Part shown: positions 37,393 through 47,549 of the stretch, piece by piece
Numbering within the stretch: the stretch's first letter is position 1
Layout of the letters: the number at the start of each line of letters is the position of its first letter
DNA from: Farysia itapuensis
Taxonomy: Eukaryota; Basidiomycota; Ustilaginomycetes; Ustilaginales; Ustilaginaceae
Reading direction: 5' to 3'
Assembly (NCBI GenBank): GCA_023212645.1
Contig: JALBYC010000003.1
Location: 372,001-436,000, forward strand
DNA: 64,000 nt
Translations under genes and position numbers: made by a program
Notes under the pieces: generated by a model
Databases searched by the model: none
What the model was told of the DNA's origin: nothing
What the model saw: only the letters and a program-made list of their open reading frames with translations

Positions 37393-39225
37393 TCATTGAG
37401 ATTTGGTGTTGCTATGCAAATTTACTCGCCATGCACTGGCTGGGAGCGCTTGTAGTTTCCTGCAGGCAGGAATGATAAACGTTACCAGAAGCGCTGTTCC
37501 TACGACGACGCAGATGGTGGAAGTCCAATAGTAGCCATCTTGATCGATGACGCAAACACCACCTGCAGCAGAACAAGCGGCTTTGCCAAGATCAGATGTG
37601 CATTCCTTGCCTCCGACACCCTTGGAGGCTGTGGCCCACAGCTTGGCAATTTCAGGATCTTTGAGCAACGACGCGCTTGCTGGAGGCTGACAGCTCGAAA
37701 TAGTGAAAAAGTCGACGGCTTTGAGGACAAAGTAGCGTGGCCATGTGCCTCCTAGATTGGACACTGTGTTGAGCAACGTCATGTAGGTGCCTCCAATCAA
37801 CGGATCTGCAATCTGTGTATGAAACGCAGAAATGCCGACAAATTGTACGGTGGACGCAAAGCTTCCGGCAACGGTGCTGGCAATAACGATGAAGAAGTAT
37901 CCTGTCCCTACAGGGGTTCGTGGCATGCCCTTGACAATTGCCATTGAGAGCACAGCGAAACCAAGACGGAAGAAGAATGCGATGACCCATGGCTGCAGTG
38001 CCTTTTCTCCTTTACTCCATCTAGCTGCGAGGTAGCCAAATATGAGCTGGAAGGGAAAGTCTATCAACACTGCTAATGCCAGATCCTCTTTGCCGAAGCC
38101 CTTTTCGACGAGCTTCAGCCCCGTGACTGCCTCGTTCGCTTGGAATCCAATCTTGGCGACAAAGTGAATGAGAATGAAGGATTGCACATGCTTCAATTGG
38201 CAAATGCGCCACATGATTGCATATACTTTTTTGACGTCCATATCAGGGGCATCCGTTGCTTCAGCATCTTCCTTCATGAAAACGACGAGCCAGGCAGTGA
38301 CTGCAAGGAAGCCGAAAGCCCAAAACTGCAAGTACGCCGACAATGTCAGAATCGGGTAATCGAGCGGTGTCGAACGGAAGTACTTGTTGCTGAACTCAAC
38401 CGAGTTGAAGGCCAGGAAGACTGTGAAGCTTAAGAAGTAGCCCGAATTGAGGCCTACTGTTTGTGCTGTGCTGGCATACGAGAGGTTTTCCTGTGATAGT
38501 AAGGTGAGGGCCCAGCCGTCGACGGCAATGTCTTGCGTCGCTGCGAACAAGATCAAGACAAAAAAGATGCCAGTGATCAGGGTAATATTAGGGATGTCGG
38601 CTAGTAGCAACTGGTCCACATTGTTAGCTAGAAACCAGAACAGGACACCAACAATAGCCTGAATAGGCACAATCCAGCTCTTGCGACGACCAAGCGACAT
38701 TGTTCCGATGAACGGTACCTTCAATTCGTTGACGAAGACCGAGTCGACAATTGGACTCCAGAAGAGCTTGAGCGAATACGGATAGGTGCAGAGCATGAAG
38801 AATCCAATGTCTCCATAGCTCAACTTGGATTTGAGAAGAAATGGCATTGTTCCGAAAGCCAACCCCACCGGGACGCCTTGCAGGAGGTATAAGACTACAA
38901 GCAACATCATTGCTCTCTGGTCTGCTGGGGAAAGATCCATGATTCCACCAGCCTCTGCAGGCGCTTTCACCGCGTCTTTCTTGCCATCGTCTTCGCCTTC
39001 GAGCAGGACAGATGCAGAGTTGATAGCTGAGCGAGCTGGTAAGCCAATCTCTTGTATATCAGACGCGTCTTCGACGACGGTGGCATGACGGCTACGAGTG
39101 GAGAGCATCTCTGACCGCTCCAGCAGATCTGCGCTAGACGTGCCGTTCAGCTTTGGGGCCGCTCGCTGACGTAGCGAGGCGCTACCACCAGCGTCTGGAC
39201 CTGACGAGCCTTTTTTGGAGGGCAT
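37393..39225 (-). CDS. Acetyl-CoA transporter, SLC33A1/AT-1 family
   Basis: 610 residues, single exon. The frame extends to 39264, but the first ATG is at 39225 (MPSKKGSSGPDAGGSASLRQ). After a disordered 90-residue head come about 11-12 membrane spans of the major facilitator type. Family hallmarks are YLLQGVPVGLAFGTMPFLLK, SWIVPIQAIVG, ATQDIAVDGWALTLLS and NLGGTWPRYFVLKAVDFF. A Cys-rich luminal loop near the end (SSCQPPAS, GGKECTSDLGKAACSAAGGVC) precedes the last span, as in human SLC33A1. In animals the protein brings acetyl-CoA into the ER lumen for protein or sugar acetylation; the role here is inferred. Divergent from the phosphatase-like gene. Confidence 0.92.
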   Translation of the reverse strand: MPSKKGSSGPDAGGSASLRQRAAPKLNGTSSADLLERSEMLSTRSRHATVVEDASDIQEIGLPARSAINSASVLLEGEDDGKKDAVKAPAEAGGIMDLSPADQRAMMLLVVLYLLQGVPVGLAFGTMPFLLKSKLSYGDIGFFMLCTYPYSLKLFWSPIVDSVFVNELKVPFIGTMSLGRRKSWIVPIQAIVGVLFWFLANNVDQLLLADIPNITLITGIFFVLILFAATQDIAVDGWALTLLSQENLSYASTAQTVGLNSGYFLSFTVFLAFNSVEFSNKYFRSTPLDYPILTLSAYLQFWAFGFLAVTAWLVVFMKEDAEATDAPDMDVKKVYAIMWRICQLKHVQSFILIHFVAKIGFQANEAVTGLKLVEKGFGKEDLALAVLIDFPFQLIFGYLAARWSKGEKALQPWVIAFFFRLGFAVLSMAIVKGMPRTPVGTGYFFIVIASTVAGSFASTVQFVGISAFHTQIADPLIGGTYMTLLNTVSNLGGTWPRYFVLKAVDFFTISSCQPPASASLLKDPEIAKLWATASKGVGGKECTSDLGKAACSAAGGVCVIDQDGYYWTSTICVVVGTALLVTFIIPACRKLQALPASAWRVNLHSNTKSQ

Positions 39226-39656
39226 CACTCCCGAACAACGCTGTAGGTATAGCGGACTGAACAAAGACTGGTCGAACTTGGCGGCACGCAGTCGAGAAGG
39301 TCACAGCGGGGAATCAGAATGAATGCCACGTCCACCGTTTCTTCTCAAAAATTGACGCGACTTTTTCTCGATTTCGTGCGAGAGTCTCGTTAGTTTTTTT
39401 ATACTTTGTTAGACTCAGATTCGGCTCGCGTATCGTTAAATCGTTTATCGGTTTTCCCGGCGTTCCGGACAAATCAAAATTTAATCAATCGGTGTCGGCA
39501 GGCTATCACAATCTGATTTGCCGAGAAGCTTCCTGGTTTGGTGATAACAAGATATGCACCCTCGGTTATGCTCGTAGCTCTCAGGCAGCTCCTGCGTTGC
39601 ATTCCTATATATTGGCGACTGCATCTCGAAGGACATCTTTCCCCGCTACCGCAAAC
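39226..39656. promoter_or_regulatory. Divergent promoter region
   Basis: 431 bp between the acetyl-CoA transporter and phosphatase-like starts. It contains a T-rich/AT-rich patch with TTTTTTTATACTTTG (39394-39408). Downstream, ATTCCTATATATTGG (39601-39615) lies about 45-55 bp before the phosphatase-like ATG and may be its TATA element. The upstream open frame that runs into the phosphatase-like gene crosses this element and is not taken as coding. Confidence 0.45.
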
Positions 39657-41069
39657 ATGTCGTCTTCTCCTGTATCTGGTATCGTCGTCCTCATCCGACA
39701 TGGCGACCGACAGGGCTTTTACCAGAGCCCAGCTACCTATTCTGCTTCTCAAACCAACCTCACCGTGCTCGGTTATTTGCAAGAGCTCAACAGCGGCTCT
39801 GAACTACGATCACGTTACCTAGATTCTACGTCTCCCTTGGCTATCCAGGGTATTGACACTACGCTAGCCGAGAACACGCAAGTAACGGTTCAAGCTGATG
39901 CTGGCGGCGAAGGAGGTGTTATTGTGGAAAGCGCCAACGCCTTTATGCAAGGCCTCTACCCGCCTTTCAACGAATCGATTGCTTTGGCCAATGGCACAAC
40001 TGTCTCGTGGGGTAATCGTGCTCAATTGATCCCAGTCGAGACTATTGAACCTGATCAGTCCTTTGTCATGGAGCCTTGGACGGACTGCACAGAATTCAAC
40101 GACGCAACCTCCAAATTTTACAACAGCTCCGATTTCGAAGCTCAGAGCAAGATTGCCCAGCCTTTCTACGACTCCCTTCCCGTCTCGCTGGTCGGCAATC
40201 GTCCGAAAACTTTGGTGAATGCGTGGAACATCTTTGACTTCCTGAACGTTGAAAGTATTCACAACACTAGTCTGTCACAACAGATCTCCCCCGACACGCT
40301 GAGCAACGCGCTGTCATGGGCAGAGTACCACGAGGCAGGCATCTTCAGTTCCTCTGACGAACAGAGTGTTGGCAACATGGCTGGTCGAGGCATTCTCACT
40401 CCTTTGACACAAGCGGTTCATGACGTGTCAAACGCGACTAATCCTCTCAAGGTATCCGTGCTGGCTGCATCGTACAAGCCTTTCTTTTCTCTCTTCTCCA
40501 TGCTCCAGGTTCCGGCGCTCGAGGGAAAGTTGGTCGATTATGCCTCTGCCATGGTTTTCGAGATTCATCAGGATAACTCGATGCAGATGTATTTCCGCAA
40601 CGGCTCTTACGGTACCCTTGACCCATACCCGATTCTCAACTCAAGCTCCATCTCTGCGTCCACCTTCGTATCTCATTACGCAGACTCCAAGATCGACACC
40701 CTGTCTAAATGGTGCAATGTGTGCGGAGAGACCAAGGCTAGAGGATGCGACACCCTGTATTCGCTCAATGGCACCGGCGATGGCAAAAGCTACTCGGACG
40801 TTACTTCGACCTATGGCAAGCATCAAGTCTCTCCTGTCGTTGCAGGAGTTATCGGTGCTCTGGTCAGTCTTGCATTTGCGCTCGTGTTGCTTGGTCTGGT
40901 CAGCTACTTGACCGGCCTGACTCTTGTCAAGCGGTCCAAAGATCGCAAATACAACAACAAGCGGCCTCAATTGCTCGCGCATGGATCGGCTAGCACCGTC
41001 CAACACGAGGACCAAAGCCTAGAACTGAACGATGCTGACCGCAAGAACAACGCCTTTTCCGGACCTTGA
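39657..41069 (+). CDS. Membrane-anchored histidine-phosphatase-like protein
   Basis: 470 residues from the ATG at 39657; the frame is open upstream, but a TATA-like element lies between. VVLIRHGDRQGFYQ (near residues 10-24) is the catalytic histidine motif of histidine acid phosphatases. The expected second motif with HD is not found: the aligned spot reads LAASYKPFFSLFSM, where Lys stands in place of Asp. Many N-glycosylation sites (NLT, NES, NGT, NSS, NAT) imply an extracellular face. A C-terminal span (about residues 392-418, VVAGVIGALVSLAFALVLLG) is followed by a basic cytosolic tail (KRSKDRKYNNKR). No N-terminal signal peptide is seen, which is odd with so many sequons; a 5' exon may be missing. 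It may be a divergent or inactive phosphatase. Confidence 0.78.
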   Translation: MSSSPVSGIVVLIRHGDRQGFYQSPATYSASQTNLTVLGYLQELNSGSELRSRYLDSTSPLAIQGIDTTLAENTQVTVQADAGGEGGVIVESANAFMQGLYPPFNESIALANGTTVSWGNRAQLIPVETIEPDQSFVMEPWTDCTEFNDATSKFYNSSDFEAQSKIAQPFYDSLPVSLVGNRPKTLVNAWNIFDFLNVESIHNTSLSQQISPDTLSNALSWAEYHEAGIFSSSDEQSVGNMAGRGILTPLTQAVHDVSNATNPLKVSVLAASYKPFFSLFSMLQVPALEGKLVDYASAMVFEIHQDNSMQMYFRNGSYGTLDPYPILNSSSISASTFVSHYADSKIDTLSKWCNVCGETKARGCDTLYSLNGTGDGKSYSDVTSTYGKHQVSPVVAGVIGALVSLAFALVLLGLVSYLTGLTLVKRSKDRKYNNKRPQLLAHGSASTVQHEDQSLELNDADRKNNAFSGP

Positions 41070-41395
41070 GGGCTTGACATTGTTATTACCCGGGAAGCTC
41101 GTTGAGTCATATTGTGTTTGTTGTGTTTTGACTTGCGTCTACGCAGGTGCAGCGGTCGTAATAAAATGGCTACGTGATAGTTCGTGATCATGCTGGAATT
41201 GTGAACTGGTCAAACGGCAATGCCATGGCAGGCTAAGATCGCCATTATGTAGCTGAGTAGGCATGAGCAGTCGTAGTCGCGCACTCCACTTTCCAAATTG
41301 GAGCTGACAGAGGAGACCGGATTATTTGACAATCACATTTGTATCCGACGACCATCAACGCACACACACAGACACACACACACACGCGCACCAGA
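41070..41395. other. Intergenic region with a CA-rich microsatellite
   Basis: 3' flank of the phosphatase-like gene and 5' leader of CIA30. A (CA)n-type run with interruptions occupies about 41361-41386, directly before the CIA30 ATG (41396). No gene is seen. Confidence 0.6.
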
Positions 41396-42551
41396 ATGTC
41401 GCGCTTGAAGGCTTTCGGCGAAGCGCTCACGCGCTCCGTGGAGATGGCACGCGACGAAGCGGCCAAGAGTAAGTCACTATTCCAGGCTTGGGCTGCATCT
41501 GAGAAGCATACTCATGAAAGTCTCGCTCTGTCATCAACGTAGTGGCTCGCATGGACATATCACCGACGTCAAAGTCTGGAGGTCCACTTCTCTTCTACAC
41601 GCTCAAGAGCCAAGCAGATCTGGCCAAATTTGCCACTGGATCTGACTCGGATCTTGGCGCGCTGTCCCAATGCATGCTGGGATTGGACGAGAGTTCTCGC
41701 GGCCGCTTTTACGGCACATTGTCATCTCAAGTACCACGTAGCGCCAAGATTGAGAGAAGTGGCTATGCTGCTTTCCGCAACCGGAACCGTCCATCGCTAT
41801 TCGGAAATCAGTGCTGGGACACCACAGTATATCCATACTTGGCCCTGCGTGTCCGCAACCGATTGGCCAAGAAGCCCCGAGACGATGCTGATGCAGATGC
41901 TGGCAAGGTAGATAACAACAGTCGCTTGCGAGCTGCACTCCATGCACATAGCCCAACAGGACCAGCAGCGTCCAGGGCCATCCATGCTCTTGGGTTGGGC
42001 AAAAAGGAATTGCCGGGGCCAAAGTTTTTCGTTAACATTCAGACTGATGGTCCCGTCACAAGTGACTTGTTCCAACACCGTCTGTACCTCGACGAGAGCA
42101 AAGGTTCCGACTGGCAGACTGTCCTTGTGAGTCACGGGTAGTCATTAGGGGGATCTGCATACACGAGACAGATGCTGACTATCCTTAACCATTTATTCAG
42201 ATCCCCTTTGACGACTTTGTTTTAACCAACATGGGTCAAGTATCGACAGCACAGGTCGCAATGATGAGGCAAAAAGTCCGCACTGTCGGTGTATCAGCTG
42301 TGCTCGATACTCCGAGTCCGCCCTCGGCCTCTCAGCCACCCAGCAAGGACACTCCTCCGTCGGTGCTGTCACGCGGCCCAAACTCTGAGCAGCACGATCA
42401 AGACAGTCTCGCCTCTGAGGCAAAGGAGCGCGACGCACCGCAGAGAGGCAGCAAGCGACACGCAACACACAACTTTGACATTGGTGTAGAAGCTGTCTAT
42501 GCTGTAGGTGAGATTGAAGAAGCAGATCAGCTCTTCCAAAGTGCTTCGTGA
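41396..42551 (+). CDS. CIA30: Complex I intermediate-associated protein 30 (CIA30/NDUFAF1)
   Basis: Exons 41396-41468, 41543-42126 and 42201-42551, introns of 74 bp each (GTAAGT...CGTAG, GTGAGT...TTCAG); 335 residues. The frame closes correctly at both joins. GYAAFRNRNRPSLFGNQCWD, YLALRVRNR, KFFVNIQTDGPVTSDLFQHR and then, after the second intron, IPFDDFVLTNMGQVSTAQVA are the CIA30 domain (a jellyroll). The last part (NFDIGVEAVYAVGEIEEADQ) is near the end of the domain, after a Ser/Pro-rich insert. CIA30 helps assemble the membrane arm of respiratory complex I in mitochondria. The N-terminal helix (MSRLKAFGEALTRSVEMARD) may act as targeting sequence. Start chosen as the first ATG after the CA repeat. 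Confidence 0.9.
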
Positions 42552-42874
42552 CCTAGTTCCACATTATAACCCTCACATTTACCCTCGCTCACTGTATTCA
42601 GAAAAAGTCTTCACCGAGGATCGTCCGTTGGTCTGCAGAAAGGGAGACACCCTTGGAGACAAAGCTTGTTGATGATCACATGACTGGATGAACGTAGAGC
42701 AAGGTCGGTTAGACCGGGGATCTCGGATTGCCGGTCGGCGATTTCTGGTAAAGTGTGGAGAACAGATTACCGTCCAGGCGACCGTGCGTCTTCAATTCTT
42801 CTTGGAGTGAACCCCGGTATTGTTTCTCCCTTCGCGCCCATTCTCTCCCCCACAATCTGTAGCAAGCGACTGCA
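42552..42874. other. Intergenic region, CIA30 to aldose 1-epimerase
   Basis: 323 bp between two same-direction genes; it should hold the CIA30 3' UTR and the epimerase promoter. No domain-bearing frame and no RNA gene is visible. Confidence 0.5.
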
Positions 42875-44200
42875 ATGACGGTCGATCCATTCAAACCCAT
42901 CGTGCTGAGCACTGAAGGCGCGTCGCTTTCAGTGTCGGTGTTGCCGTATGGTCTCACGGTCCACAGCCTCTCGACGCAGCTGAACGAGGATTTCATCGCT
43001 GGACCTCAGGATCCCAACGATCATCAGAAGGGAGGCAGGGCTTTTCTGAATCCCATCATCGGTCGCTTTGCCAACCGATTGCCAGCTGGAAAGTCACAGT
43101 ACAAGTCTGCCAATGGCACCCAGTACGAAATCAACTTGCCGGAATTTAGCGGCAAAGGAGTTGTTCTCCATGGTGGTCCTGAAAGCACTCAACAGAACCA
43201 GCGGGACAGCGTTGTGCAGCACGGACCGCTGGACAAGTGCTACTGGCAGCCGTTGGACATCAAAGATAGCCAATTCTTTGTCGACTCTGGTTTTACATCG
43301 ACCTCTAGCCCCAGCACTCAGCAAACCAGTATGGTGTTCGCTGTCGAATCTCCTGATGGCGATTCTGGCTATCCTGGAACACTTCGAATCGAGACCCTCA
43401 TCGCAGTCGTACCTTCGTCTGCGACGGACAAGCAGCTAGGCAAGTCGGTCGGAAGAGTCCTGATCCGCTATCGAGCCGCTCTGACCTCGGCCTCTTCGGT
43501 TGAAGCCACTCCACTCAATCTCACGCATCACTGGAGCTTTAACGTTTCCGCATCAAACGAAGATGCAGGCAAGCAAGAGAAAGGAGAAGTGTCTGACCAC
43601 GTTGTCGAAATGTATCCTCCTTCCGGTAAGGCTCTGTATCAGCTCGACTTGGACTCGAGCATGATCGCTACGGGAAATCTGAACATGACTTCAAGCGAAG
43701 ACCCTACGTCTTTCTCCAATCCTGGCTCGCATCACTGGGACAAGGCAGGCGGCAAAAAGATCTCAGAGGGCATTCCTACCGCCGGGTACGATGACTTCTA
43801 CGTTTGGGGCAAGGACGAGGGAATTCCACAGTCGGACGATGTTAACGTCATTGCGACGGAAGCAACTAAGCGATTGCGCTTCACCTCGGAAACCGCAGGT
43901 AGATCTTTGACCTTTTACACCAACCAGGCTGGAACTCAACTTTACACGGCCGAAGGACAACCTCCTCACCCTGCCGATCCGGCCAAATCTGGAGGCAAGA
44001 TGAAGCAGGTCCATCGCAAAGGCGGCTTGCCTGACAGCGGCAACTTCAAGAGAAGCTATGCCGCCATCGAATTTGGAGGACCTCACTGCGGCTTTTTGCG
44101 AGAAGGCCTCATGAATGTTGGCGGCAGAGAAGAGATCCTCGACCGTGGACAGATATACGACAACTGGGTCGTATGCGAGGCTTGGACCAAGACCACTTAA
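42875..44200 (+). CDS. Aldose 1-epimerase (galactose mutarotase family)
   Basis: 441 residues, single exon. The beta-sandwich fold is marked by LNPIIGRFANRLPAGK (substrate-binding NRL), VVLHGGP (His), LNLTHHWSFNVS (catalytic His in the NLxxHxY/W pattern) and YAAIEFGGPHCGFLREG near the end (catalytic Glu region). It interconverts alpha and beta anomers of aldoses, feeding the Leloir galactose pathway. It is longer than the usual 340-380 residues because of inserts (TSTSSPSTQQTS near 150, an acidic stretch near 235, and GKMKQVHRKGGLPDSG near 375). No signal peptide. No GAL genes sit nearby. Confidence 0.92.
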   Translation: MTVDPFKPIVLSTEGASLSVSVLPYGLTVHSLSTQLNEDFIAGPQDPNDHQKGGRAFLNPIIGRFANRLPAGKSQYKSANGTQYEINLPEFSGKGVVLHGGPESTQQNQRDSVVQHGPLDKCYWQPLDIKDSQFFVDSGFTSTSSPSTQQTSMVFAVESPDGDSGYPGTLRIETLIAVVPSSATDKQLGKSVGRVLIRYRAALTSASSVEATPLNLTHHWSFNVSASNEDAGKQEKGEVSDHVVEMYPPSGKALYQLDLDSSMIATGNLNMTSSEDPTSFSNPGSHHWDKAGGKKISEGIPTAGYDDFYVWGKDEGIPQSDDVNVIATEATKRLRFTSETAGRSLTFYTNQAGTQLYTAEGQPPHPADPAKSGGKMKQVHRKGGLPDSGNFKRSYAAIEFGGPHCGFLREGLMNVGGREEILDRGQIYDNWVVCEAWTKTT

Positions 44201-45155
44201 TCGACAGACTTCGATGTAGACTATAGACGTAAAACGACGGATCGCCGCAGCAAGCGTTGGAGGGTCGGCCACCGCTAGCTCATCGCTGCATTGCTAGCAT
44301 CGCTGACTAGTGCGAACGTTAGAAGGATAGAATAGGCGCCAAACCTATTCATAATTTAGGTGCAGGTTTGTTGGAGCATTTGAAATACGAAGATTTCAAA
44401 TTACAAAAGTGCCTCGGTGAAGATATCCATCGCCGAGCGGTTGCAGGCACCAGGGCACGAACAAGGCATATTGCCCTGCAGGACCGGAGGACCACTGAAC
44501 CTCTACGCAGCTTTTTCGGCACACTTGAGCTTGACGAGGACGAGGGGAAATGGTAGTCCTCCGAAGCCCAACATTGAAACACTGGTTGTACAAGTGAGCC
44601 GCTGTCAAACGCCCAATTTGGACATCCGCTCCAGACTCTATTATTTTAGTACGTGTCTTGGTGTCGACTCTATTGTATCGCCGAAACATGGCGTAGACTG
44701 GAATCAACGTCTCGTATTCCTGCTGCACGTCTCGTTGTTACGCCTGCGCGATCTTAAGCGCCCCTGTCCGTCCCCCGCTGGGGTGTTGACAGTCTTCCGA
44801 CCCTTCGTGACGCATCTCGGTTTCTTCGAAGGAAGTGAGTGCGCCAGCGGCATTGCACGACGTTGGTGACTTTCCGGGCCGCTGCAACGCTACGCACAGC
44901 GACGTGCCGATGTGTAGAAGTGGCAGATGAACTCGCTCCGGCCTGCCCTGCATACTGCGCAACAGTCTGTGACTCTGTGTTGATACGTTGATATAAGGAA
45001 TGGTTGCTGGCTTCTCCTTTGTTCTTGTCTTGTCTTCACTTACACCAACACCTCCCGTTCGTCCCCACTCCTCTACGCTCTCTTCTCTCCCCTCCTGGAC
45101 TGCTGTTCCTCCCCCCTCTCCCCTCTATTCTCTCCCCCGACTTTCCTTCTTCAAG
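44201..45155. promoter_or_regulatory. Long intergenic region with TATA element and pyrimidine-rich leader of the GH128 gene
   Basis: About 955 bp. A TATA-like GATATAAGGA lies at 44990-44999. From about 45018 to 45154 the plus strand is strongly C/T-rich, a common form of core promoter/5' leader for highly expressed fungal genes. An in-frame ATG at 45000 sits immediately beside the TATA element and so is likely upstream of the transcription start; the gene is therefore started at 45156. Nothing else coding is seen in 44201-44985. Confidence 0.6.
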
Positions 45156-46232
45156 ATGGTTCTTGCATTCAACTACCGATTTGTCTTGCTGGCCTTGATG
45201 GTCGTGTCCGTTTTGCTCTCTCTCGCACCTACAGCCGAAGCCACTACTAAGAAACAGTGCCGTTCCACGTCGGCAAAGAACCTTCACAAAGCAAGCAAGC
45301 GACCTGCGCATCATCACCGAAAGGGGTCCCATAAGTCTTCCCACTCTACTTCTGCTGCTGCCCACAAGGCAACGCCTGCGAGCGATGCCGCCTCTACTGG
45401 CAAGAGTTCAACCACTTCAGCTTCTTCGACAACCTCAAGCGGCTCATCTTCAGTAAAATCGTCGAGCTTTACGCCCAAACACGGCAAGGCTGGTACTGCC
45501 GGTGGTCAATCGCTCAAGTGGACTAGCTCTTCCCTCGGTTGGTTCTATGACTGGACTCCCGACCCGGTTAACGCCAACAGTGGCGACATCACCACTGTCC
45601 CCATGCTCTGGGGCTTGGGCCGACTTGATCATGACGACGATGTTGCACGATTCCAGGCATTCCAGAAGGTCGTTCCCGGCTCGTCCGAATTTGTAATGGG
45701 CTTCAACGAGCCGGACTTCCAGGGTCAGGGCTCGTCTGGTGTCATGTCGACTGCCGAGGCCGCAGCTGCTTGGGACAAGTACATTGCACCTCACGGCAAA
45801 GCCGGTTCCAAGCTCATCAGCCCCTCGATGGCCATGCAGAAGGACGAAAAGTGGCTGGCTCCCTTTATCGAGGCTGTCCAGACGAAGCCCGACATTATCG
45901 CCGTACACATCTTCCAAGACAACATGGATGGCGTCAAGGGTGTTCTTGACCACTTTGCCACTTACGGAAAGCCTATGTGGATCACCGAGTATGCCTGCAT
46001 CAACTACCAAGGCGCAGCCCCTGTCTACTGTGACCAGGCCAAGACCGACTCAATGATCACCTCAATGGTTGAGCTCTTCCAAAGCGATGACCGTGTCGCC
46101 GCTTACTCCTACTCGGACGCTTTCAACGGACCTAACTCTCCTCTAACGCCCAACCACGATGGCCAAAGCCTGTCGACCACTGGCCAAGCTTTCTTGGCCG
46201 CCGTCAAGGCAGTCAAGAGCCGCATCGCCTAA
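45156..46232 (+). CDS. Secreted GH128 (Asl1-type) beta-1,3-glucanase
   Basis: 358 residues. A signal peptide covers about residues 1-29 (LLALMVVSVLLSLAPTAEA). Then comes a Lys/His/Ser/Thr-rich linker (about 30-115) likely to be O-mannosylated, and the catalytic domain from LKWTSSSLGWFYDWTPDP. The two catalytic Glu are E185 in MGFNEPDFQGQ and E278 in MWITEYACINY. GH128 enzymes cut beta-1,3-glucan; related fungal Asl proteins sit in the cell wall and act in wall remodelling. The stretched basic/Ser linker could bind the wall. Strong pyrimidine-rich leader suggests high expression. Ends VKSRIA with no GPI signal. Confidence 0.93.
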   Translation: MVLAFNYRFVLLALMVVSVLLSLAPTAEATTKKQCRSTSAKNLHKASKRPAHHHRKGSHKSSHSTSAAAHKATPASDAASTGKSSTTSASSTTSSGSSSVKSSSFTPKHGKAGTAGGQSLKWTSSSLGWFYDWTPDPVNANSGDITTVPMLWGLGRLDHDDDVARFQAFQKVVPGSSEFVMGFNEPDFQGQGSSGVMSTAEAAAAWDKYIAPHGKAGSKLISPSMAMQKDEKWLAPFIEAVQTKPDIIAVHIFQDNMDGVKGVLDHFATYGKPMWITEYACINYQGAAPVYCDQAKTDSMITSMVELFQSDDRVAAYSYSDAFNGPNSPLTPNHDGQSLSTTGQAFLAAVKAVKSRIA

Positions 46233-46521
46233 GAAGCTCCCCACCTCCTTTTTGATAGAGACGACTGGTGATTTTCCCTGCCTCTCACGACGAGCTTGAC
46301 GCTCTTAACGCATTGCCTTCTGTTTCAGCTGCTGTTCTGGGAGTCTGGCACTCTTATCCATTATTTATACGAAGACTGTTGTATCATATATTCTTCACGG
46401 TTGTTGCGTGTGCAGTCTCGGCGCTGGTAACGCAATGTGGACCGCAGGTACTTGATGATATGCAGAGAGATGAGCTCGAAATACAGTGTCTAGAGATATG
46501 GGTATCCGATGTAGCGCGTTA

Positions 46522-47397
46522 TCACGCCGATGGTTGGAATGGAGGAAGCGGAAGTGTCGACGTAGCTGCCGGTATTGCTGCCGTGGTGGAGGCTGTAGGG
46601 TCTTCTCCGCACCCACAGTCGTAACTCTCGTCCAGCTTGTCACAAGGGAACTCCTCCTTGCCCAGACTCTTGTTGACTTCATTGTGGATGGCGCATAGCC
46701 AGAGACTTGCCGACTTTCTCGATCCAACCTGCGGCGGAAGTTCCTTGACTAGTTGCTGGAAGTGGCGTGCGCAGTCACCACAGGGATAGAGCTGAGCAAA
46801 GTTGGTGAAGAAGGAGCGCAACGTATCAGACTCTTGCGTCGTTGGACTGTCCGGGAAACGCAGAGTCATTGTGTGCAAGAAGTGCCAGGTGGATCTACCG
46901 AGTGCGGCCTTGGCTGTGGCGTTACCCATTTTGGGCATAATGACACCCTGTATACGTATTGTATCTTTGGGTATCTGTGCTGTAGAGACTGCAGATGCGA
47001 TTGTGTCACTGCTGCTGCTCGCCGAGGTCGGGGATGCGGCCACGTGTGGGTCTAGTGTCTCGATGCTTGCTTCGCCCGCTGGTCTCCATCCATCTACGAA
47101 ACCTTTGAGCTTCTCTTCCACCCGGTGTACGCCGAGACCCATGTTCTCCTCGACTCCTTTCCAGGACCACCCTGCGTGCGAAAGTTGCGAAGAGTCGACA
47201 CCTTGACCCTGTGAGACCTGAGCTAGAGGATTGACCTGTCCAAGGTCCTGTGACTTGAGAATGGAATCAGCTGAGTAGGCCAAACCCGTCTTTGGGTCGA
47301 CAACGAGCTGGCGCGGCGAGTGCGATAGATACAGGAATGATGGTATGAACAAGATCAAGCCTGCTAGCACTACCAGCTGCACAAAGCGAGGTATCAT
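46522..47397 (-). CDS. ERV2: ER FAD-linked sulfhydryl oxidase ERV2
   Basis: 291 residues from the ATG at 47397 (frame opens five codons earlier without ATG). A signal anchor covers residues about 4-25 (FVQLVVLAGLILFIPSFLYL). After a 120-residue disordered stem the Erv/ALR domain begins with ALGRSTWHFLHTMTLRFPD. The active-site CGDC is at residues 206-209 (YPCGDCARHF), and SASLWLCAIHNEVNKSLGK is the FAD-binding CxxxHNxVN helix. The C-terminal FPCDKLDESYDCGCG provides the shuttle cysteines. ERV2 passes electrons from thiols (PDI) to oxygen and makes disulfides in the ER. The protein disulfide isomerase at 51751 is a possible partner, though not linked by position. Confidence 0.93.
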   Translation of the reverse strand: MIPRFVQLVVLAGLILFIPSFLYLSHSPRQLVVDPKTGLAYSADSILKSQDLGQVNPLAQVSQGQGVDSSQLSHAGWSWKGVEENMGLGVHRVEEKLKGFVDGWRPAGEASIETLDPHVAASPTSASSSSDTIASAVSTAQIPKDTIRIQGVIMPKMGNATAKAALGRSTWHFLHTMTLRFPDSPTTQESDTLRSFFTNFAQLYPCGDCARHFQQLVKELPPQVGSRKSASLWLCAIHNEVNKSLGKEEFPCDKLDESYDCGCGEDPTASTTAAIPAATSTLPLPPFQPSA

Positions 47398-47549
47398 GCT
47401 GACACTGGCCAACGCGATGGTGGGCTGGAAGCAAAACGGACAGCAAACGCGCGACCCTCACAAATTTGACACCTCAAACCATGCTCTCAGGGTCCAGCAC
47501 GCTAGCGACCAACACAAGATTTGCATATTGCTACTAGTGTCAGAAAGTT

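Noticed and set aside
39492..39656. N-terminal extension of the phosphatase-like protein
   Set aside because: Open frame upstream crosses a TATA-like element and gives no signal peptide or conserved residues.
45000..45155. Upstream in-frame ATG of the GH128 gene
   Set aside because: It sits right beside a TATA-like element, so it is probably not in the mRNA; the signal peptide is best formed from the ATG at 45156.
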